A DNA stretch of 64,000 bases from an uncultured Oscillospiraceae bacterium (GTDB lineage Bacteria; Bacillota; Clostridia; Oscillospirales; Oscillospiraceae), in assembly GCA_947626315.1 (NCBI GenBank), contig CANQRQ010000005.1:59060-123059 (forward strand), written 5' to 3'. The notes beneath the pieces are model-generated. The model was given only the letters and a program-made list of their open reading frames with translations, had not been told where the DNA came from and did not search any database. Shown here one piece after another: positions 60,684 through 64,000 of the stretch. Within the stretch, counting starts at the first letter, position 1; each line of letters starts with the position of its first letter. The position numbers and the translations under genes are program-made.

Positions 60684-61513
60684 AGATAGTACTCCGGGTT
60701 CAGATACGCCCCGTCCAGCAGCAACTCAAAATGCAGGTGCGGCCCGGTGGCGACGCCGGTCTGCCCCACCCGGGCGATCCGCTGCCCCTGCCGCACCGTG
60801 TCCCCCTCCTGGGCCACAAAGGCGCTCAAATGGGCGTACACGCTGGAATAGCCGCCCTCATGGTGCAGGATCATATAGTTGCCGTAGCTGGGGCTGGTCC
60901 CGGCGGCGTAAACCGTGCCGTCGGCAAAGGCCAGCACGTCGTCCCCGGAGTTGGCGGCGTAATCGGTGCCGTAATGGAATTTCACCTCGCCCAGAATGGG
61001 GTGCACCCGGTAGCCGAAGCCGGAGGAGCCGGTGCCGGCCACCGGGGCGGAGAAGGTGAATGGCAGCTCCGGCATGTCCGCGCGCACATTGTCCGGCAGC
61101 GCATAGCCCTGCTCCTCATACGCGCTCTGGAGCGCCAGGAAGGCGCTCACCGCTGCCGACTTCTCTTCCCCGGCGGATGCCGGGTCTGGGCTTTCCGCGG
61201 CCTGCTCCGGTCCTGATTCAGCGTCCGTTCCCAAGGGTGCCAGGACCTCAACGCCGGTTTCATCTTCACGGCCGGCGCTTTGAACGCCGGCCTCTTCCCC
61301 GGTCAGCAGGCCCATGGCCTGGGCCAGTTCCTGCCCCCAGCCCCCGTCTGTCAGCCGTTCGCCCATGGTCTGCACCAGCTGCGTGTAGTCGCCGCGGTTC
61401 AAAAACGCCAGCACCTGCTGCCTGAGCGCGTCTGCTTGCTGAGGAAACAGAAGCTTTGCGGCGGTCAGAGCGACAAAAAGCGCCGTGCAGAGGTCAATTT
61501 TGTAGGATTTCAA
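60680..61513 (-). CDS. Membrane-anchored M23 peptidase-domain protein, SpoIVFA-like
   Basis: 277 aa from TTG at 61513, with CAGGGGAGG 7 nt upstream; longer frames run into the tRNA gene and are rejected. A membrane span near 8-28 is followed by a low-complexity Glu/Ala/Pro stretch (about 90-135) and an M23/LytM domain with GYRVHPILGEVKFHYGTD and GPHLHFELLLDG. HxxxD and HxH metal residues are present, so it may still be an active peptidase. In Bacillus, SpoIVFA tethers and regulates SpoIVFB; overlap with the SpoIVFB-like gene (4 nt) supports that role. Confidence 0.82.
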   Translation of the reverse strand: MKSYKIDLCTALFVALTAAKLLFPQQADALRQQVLAFLNRGDYTQLVQTMGERLTDGGWGQELAQAMGLLTGEEAGVQSAGREDETGVEVLAPLGTDAESGPEQAAESPDPASAGEEKSAAVSAFLALQSAYEEQGYALPDNVRADMPELPFTFSAPVAGTGSSGFGYRVHPILGEVKFHYGTDYAANSGDDVLAFADGTVYAAGTSPSYGNYMILHHEGGYSSVYAHLSAFVAQEGDTVRQGQRIARVGQTGVATGPHLHFELLLDGAYLNPEYYL

Positions 61514-61577
61514 GCGCACACCTCCCCTGTCCACCAGTATATTTTTGCCTGGACAGGCATATGCGCGCACTTTTTTC

Positions 61578-61606
61578 TTGACAAGAACCGCCTCGGTTAT
61601 TATAAT
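61578..61606 (+). promoter_or_regulatory. Promoter of tRNA-Pro
   Basis: Perfect TTGACA (61578-61583), 17-bp spacer and perfect TATAAT (61601-61606), 13 bp before the tRNA. Confidence 0.92.
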
Positions 61607-61619
61607 GTAAAGGCTGTAA

Positions 61620-61695
61620 CGGGGTGTAGCGCAGCCGGTAGCGCGCGTGGTTCGGGACCACGAGGCCGCGAGTTCAAGTCTCGCCACTCCGACCA
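61620..61695 (+). tRNA. tRNA-Pro, anticodon CGG
   Basis: 76 nt including an encoded CCA. Acceptor CGGGGTG pairs with CACTCCG (one GT), anticodon stem CGTGG/CCACG encloses loop TTCGGGA with anticodon CGG, and the T-arm has GTTCAAGTC. It reads the proline codon CCG. The gene has its own consensus promoter and a terminator. Confidence 0.97.
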
Positions 61696-61728
61696 AAAAT
61701 CGGCGAGGCGTCAGCCTTGCCGATTTTT
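61696..61728 (+). terminator. Terminator of tRNA-Pro
   Basis: AAAATCGGC and GAGGC pair with GCCTT and GCCGATTTTT directly after the CCA end, with a T run. Confidence 0.85.
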
Positions 61729-61744
61729 ACTTCTTCACTCTTCA

Positions 61745-61814
61745 CTTTTCACTCTTCACTCAAAAATCGGAGGCCGATTTTTGAAGGTAAAAAGTAAGAG
61801 TGAAGAGTGAAAAG
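61745..61814. repeat. Nested inverted repeat of AGTGAAG motifs
   Basis: CTTTTCACTCTTCACT (61745-61760) and its exact complement (61799-61814) flank a perfect hairpin CAAAAATCGG-AGG-CCGATTTTTG (61761-61783). Further TTCACTC copies extend to 61730. The inner hairpin resembles the tRNA terminator stem. No gene in 61729-61913. Confidence 0.8.
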
Positions 61815-61913
61815 GTGTGGTGTCCCCTTCTGGGACAATTATAATTAACAGGGAGACGGTGTTGTGATGTACAATGCCGACCCCAAATAATAAGAAATTA
61901 TAAAGAAAAAGCA

Positions 61914-61942
61914 TTGATTTTTTCTTTATAGCTGCGTATAAT
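61914..61942 (+). promoter_or_regulatory. Promoter of the toxin-antitoxin operon
   Basis: TTGATT (61914-61919), 17-bp spacer, TATAAT (61937-61942), 23 bp before the antitoxin start. Confidence 0.75.
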
Positions 61943-61965
61943 AGAAACAGAAAGGGGTGTCGCAT

Positions 61966-62235
61966 ATGGCGCGTACAGTCAATGTAAACATCAAGATGGA
62001 TGAGGATGTGAAGAAAAGAATGGAGTGGGCCTGTTCCGAGATGGGGCTTTCCATGAGCGCGGCTATTACGATTTTTGCAAAGAAAGTCGGCAGGGAGTTT
62101 CGCATTCCCTTTGAAGTCTCTGCTGATCCGTTCTATTCGGAGAGCAATCTCCGCCATCTGGAAAAAATCATGCAGGACACGAAAGAGGGCAAGGCCCATT
62201 TTGCCGAGCATGATTTGATCGAGGTAGACGAATGA
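61966..62235 (+). CDS. RelB/DinJ family antitoxin
   Basis: 89 aa from ATG at 61966 (MARTVNVNIKMDEDVKKRM) after AAAGGGG; an ATG 9 nt earlier is less likely. The ribbon-helix-helix N-terminus (to about 50, with MSAAITIFAKKVGRE) binds DNA; the C-terminal acidic part would wrap the toxin. It overlaps the toxin start by 4 nt (ATGA). RHH antitoxins usually repress their own operon. Confidence 0.9.
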   Translation: MARTVNVNIKMDEDVKKRMEWACSEMGLSMSAAITIFAKKVGREFRIPFEVSADPFYSESNLRHLEKIMQDTKEGKAHFAEHDLIEVDE

Positions 62236-62492
62236 AGCTGCTCTGGGAGGATCGGGCCTGGGACGAATACCTGTACTGGCAGACACAGGACAAGAAAACG
62301 CTGAAGCGGATCAACGCGCTCATAAAAGACATTCAACGAAACCCTTATGAGGGGATCGGCAAGCCGGAACCGCTGCGGGGAACATTGAGCGGCTGGTGGA
62401 GCCGGCGCATCGACGAGGCAAACCGTATCGTTTACTATGAGCTGGGCGGGATTGTTTACATCATCTCCTGCCTGGGTCATTACGATGATTGA
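62232..62492 (+). CDS. YoeB/Txe family mRNA interferase toxin
   Basis: 86 aa. NPYEGIGKPEPLRGTLSGWW and SRRIDEANRIVYY match YoeB, including the catalytic Glu in KPEPL and Arg in SRRI; the C-terminus reads CLGHYDD where YoeB has the His-Tyr end. The toxin cuts mRNA in the ribosomal A site. It is paired with a DinJ-type rather than the usual YefM-type antitoxin. Confidence 0.9.
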   Translation: MKLLWEDRAWDEYLYWQTQDKKTLKRINALIKDIQRNPYEGIGKPEPLRGTLSGWWSRRIDEANRIVYYELGGIVYIISCLGHYDD

Positions 62493-62652
62493 ACGTATAT
62501 TCAATTTAAGTCCTATAATTTCACTCCGCTTTTTTCGTTTAAATCTCACAGCGCGATTTGTGTTGGAGCAGCGGAAGAACTGGTCAAAAGTGCGTTGTGT
62601 AACGCTTGAAGAGTTAAAACTCTTACAAATGTACATATAGGAAAGCGCGAGG

Positions 62653-62696
62653 ATCCAAGATCGGCTTACTGTTTGGGTAGGCCGATCTTGGATTTT
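62653..62696 (+). terminator. Terminator after the toxin-antitoxin operon
   Basis: ATCCAAGATCGGC (62653-62665) pairs with GCCGATCTTGGAT (62681-62693), 15-nt loop, then TTT. The 62493-62650 stretch shows no gene I can support. Confidence 0.65.
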
Positions 62697-62743
62697 ATGC
62701 GTTACTGGTTCCGGTAATCTTATCCTGCGTCCTATTCTGCTGA

Positions 62744-62813
62744 AACTATCAGAATAGTGTTGACAGTCAGAAACTACTGTGATAGTATAGAAATGTAAAC
62801 TATTGCAATAGTT
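62744..62813 (+). promoter_or_regulatory. BlaI promoter with three operator dyads
   Basis: TTGACA (62760-62765), 17-bp spacer, TAGTAT (62783-62788). Three ACTAT/ATAGT-type dyads lie at 62745-62758, 62773-62786 and 62798-62813, the last a perfect 16-bp palindrome AACTATTGCAATAGTT. They flank and overlap the promoter at about 28- and 26-bp spacing, matching BlaI/MecI-type repression. Confidence 0.8.
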
Positions 62814-62838
62814 CAGCTCAACGAAAGGATGGAATGAT

Positions 62839-63213
62839 ATGGCAATCAAGCTCTTTGATTCTGAATTGAAGGTTATGGGCGTTTTGTGGAAAGAAGGTGA
62901 CATCACCGCAAAACAGATTTCTGATATTCTCAAAGCAGAGATCGGCTGGAACATGAACACGACCTATACTGTCATTAAAAAATGCATCGCAAAGGGTGCC
63001 ATCGAACGCAGTGAACCGAACTTTCGGTGCCACGCACGGATCACCAAGCAGGAGGCACAGGAGGCCGAGACGGACGAATTGATCGGTAAGATGTTCGACG
63101 GCTCTGCCGACAAACTGTTTGCTTCGCTTCTGGGCAGACGGAAGCTGACGGCGGAGCAAATCGCAAAACTCCGGCAAATCGTCGGTGATCTGGATGGGGA
63201 GGTGGACCCATGA
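62839..63213 (+). CDS. blaI: BlaI/MecI/CopY family repressor
   Basis: 124 aa, winged helix with FDSELKVMGVLWKEGDITAKQ and MNTTYTVIKKCIAKGAIER, a Penicillinase_R domain. It would bind the ACTAT dyads as a dimer and be cleaved when the BlaR1 partner senses a signal. AAAGGA precedes the ATG. The start of blaR1 overlaps the stop (ATGA). The regulated target, perhaps a beta-lactamase or unrelated gene, is outside the window. Confidence 0.95.
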   Translation: MAIKLFDSELKVMGVLWKEGDITAKQISDILKAEIGWNMNTTYTVIKKCIAKGAIERSEPNFRCHARITKQEAQEAETDELIGKMFDGSADKLFASLLGRRKLTAEQIAKLRQIVGDLDGEVDP

Positions 63214-64000
63214 GCCTTTTGGAAATGAGCCTCTCCGGCGCTGTGATGATTTTAGTTATTGCCGTCATTCGCGCTTTGGTAATCAACCGCCTGCCGAAGA
63301 AAACCTTTTTGGCCTTGTGGGGCATTACACTGCTGCGGCTGTTCGTTCCTTATTCTGCGCCCTCAGCGTTCAGCGTGTACTCACTGCTTGGCAAACTCCT
63401 TTCTCCGGCAAAGACAGAGCCGTTCAGAGCCAGCGTTTCTCCGGTTCCACCAGCCGATTTCCCTGTGCCCGATACTGGCATAATGCCTTCGGCTCCCACT
63501 GCTTCGGTAGCTTCTCCAGCCGTCCCGCCATATATATGGGTCTGGATGGCCGGAGCGTTGGTCTGTGCTGCATTTTTTACAGCAGCTTATCTGAAATGCC
63601 GCCGGGAGTTTCGGGAGGCGCTGCCCGTGGAATGTAATTTCGCGCAGGACTGGCTCAAAGAGCACCGGCTTTACCGTTCGATCCGGCTTCGACAGTCGGA
63701 CAGGATCTCAGCTCCGCTGACCTACGGTGTGTTTTGCCCGGTGATTCTCCTTCCAAAGCGCACAAACTGGGAGGGCAAAGCGGATCTGGCGTATGTGTTA
63801 ACCCATGAGTACATTCATATCCGCCGCTTTGATGCGGTCACGAAGCTGGTGTTGGCCGCCGCGCTCTGCATCCATTGGTTCAATCCGGCGGTGTGGGCTA
63901 TGTACGTTCTTGCTAACCGGGACCTGGAATTGAGCTGCGATGAAGCGGTGATCCGCCTGTTCGGAGAACGTACAAAATCGGCCTATGCCATGACGCTCAT
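63210..64000 (+). CDS. blaR1: BlaR1/MecR1-like M56 sensor peptidase (cut by window edge)
   Basis: 263 codons visible, open to the right edge. Membrane spans near 8-25, 33-48 and 112-130 precede the zinc motif HEYIH in VLTHEYIHIRRFD, and ELSCDEAV supplies the third ligand. That is the membrane metalloprotease half of BlaR1. The extracellular sensor domain would lie further right. It signals to BlaI by proteolysis after ligand binding. Confidence 0.93.
   Translation, partial: MSLLEMSLSGAVMILVIAVIRALVINRLPKKTFLALWGITLLRLFVPYSAPSAFSVYSLLGKLLSPAKTEPFRASVSPVPPADFPVPDTGIMPSAPTASVASPAVPPYIWVWMAGALVCAAFFTAAYLKCRREFREALPVECNFAQDWLKEHRLYRSIRLRQSDRISAPLTYGVFCPVILLPKRTNWEGKADLAYVLTHEYIHIRRFDAVTKLVLAAALCIHWFNPAVWAMYVLANRDLELSCDEAVIRLFGERTKSAYAMTL

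Noticed and set aside
62437..62640. 67-codon frame after the toxin gene
   Set aside because: No ribosome site or family, and it overlaps the toxin 3' end; at most a remnant.

Overview
The window looks like chromosome from a GC-rich, spore-forming, anaerobic Firmicute, most plausibly an Oscillospiraceae-type gut Clostridium. The basis is the gene set (SpoIIIE/FtsK next to TepA, YtfJ/GerW-type protein, SpoIVFB-type protease, IspH-S1 fusion, tig-clpP-clpX-lon-ysxC order), strong AGGAGG ribosome binding sites and TTGACA/TATAAT promoters. The genus is inference. No transposase, integrase, CRISPR array or phage gene was seen.

Layout. 1-9.6 kb: housekeeping genes on the minus strand (start of a SpoIIIE/FtsK translocase, uppP, a solute-binding-like lipoprotein, tepA, an M18 aminopeptidase, a Sua5-CoaE fusion, prfA, tmcAL). 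9.7-15.3 kb: ackA, a Nudix protein, an alpha/beta hydrolase, and a divergent LysR/MATE pair. 15.3-24.5 kb: an unsaturated-uronate catabolic locus. A DctPQM TRAP transporter and KduI form one minus-strand operon; a KDPG aldolase-VOC fusion, KdgK, a KduD/gluconate-5-dehydrogenase-type SDR and a zinc dehydrogenase form another. Together they would take 4-deoxy-5-keto-uronate to pyruvate and glyceraldehyde-3-phosphate. 24.6-33.7 kb: minus-strand housekeeping genes (IspH-S1 fusion, cmk, flavoprotein, RsuA-family pseudouridine synthase, DacF-like carboxypeptidase, ytfJ, ytfI, scpB, scpA, M50 protease). 33.9-40.1 kb: a second solute-binding-like protein, an ECF sigma/membrane anti-sigma pair, and an ABC-F protein with an attenuator-like leader, followed by a 415-bp inverted-repeat-bounded element.

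40.1-50.1 kb: the protein quality-control operon (tig, clpP, clpX, lon, ysxC), a phosphoesterase, a small Cys-rich DUF1540 protein missed by size-limited gene calling, and lepB-rbgA-rnhB-yraN. 50.2-56.7 kb: a patatin, two tandem structured RNA genes (each with its own promoter and terminator), a SLOG-like protein, and a cell-surface glycan set (two GT2, one GT4, one O-antigen-ligase-like protein). 57-61.5 kb: rplS, the TIGR03936/TIGR03960 radical-SAM pair, a SpoIVFB-like protease and an M23 peptidase. 61.6-64 kb: tRNA-Pro(CGG), then an AT-richer accessory stretch with a RelB-YoeB toxin-antitoxin pair and a BlaI-BlaR1 system cut by the window edge.

The most unusual signals are non-coding. They are the tandem RNAs at 51.1-51.5 kb, a dispersed ~200-bp hairpin-rich repeat present in inverted orientation at 4.4 and 56.8 kb, a three-arm alternative-hairpin array at 12.8 kb, and candidate attenuators before the TRAP operon, the MATE gene and the ABC-F gene.
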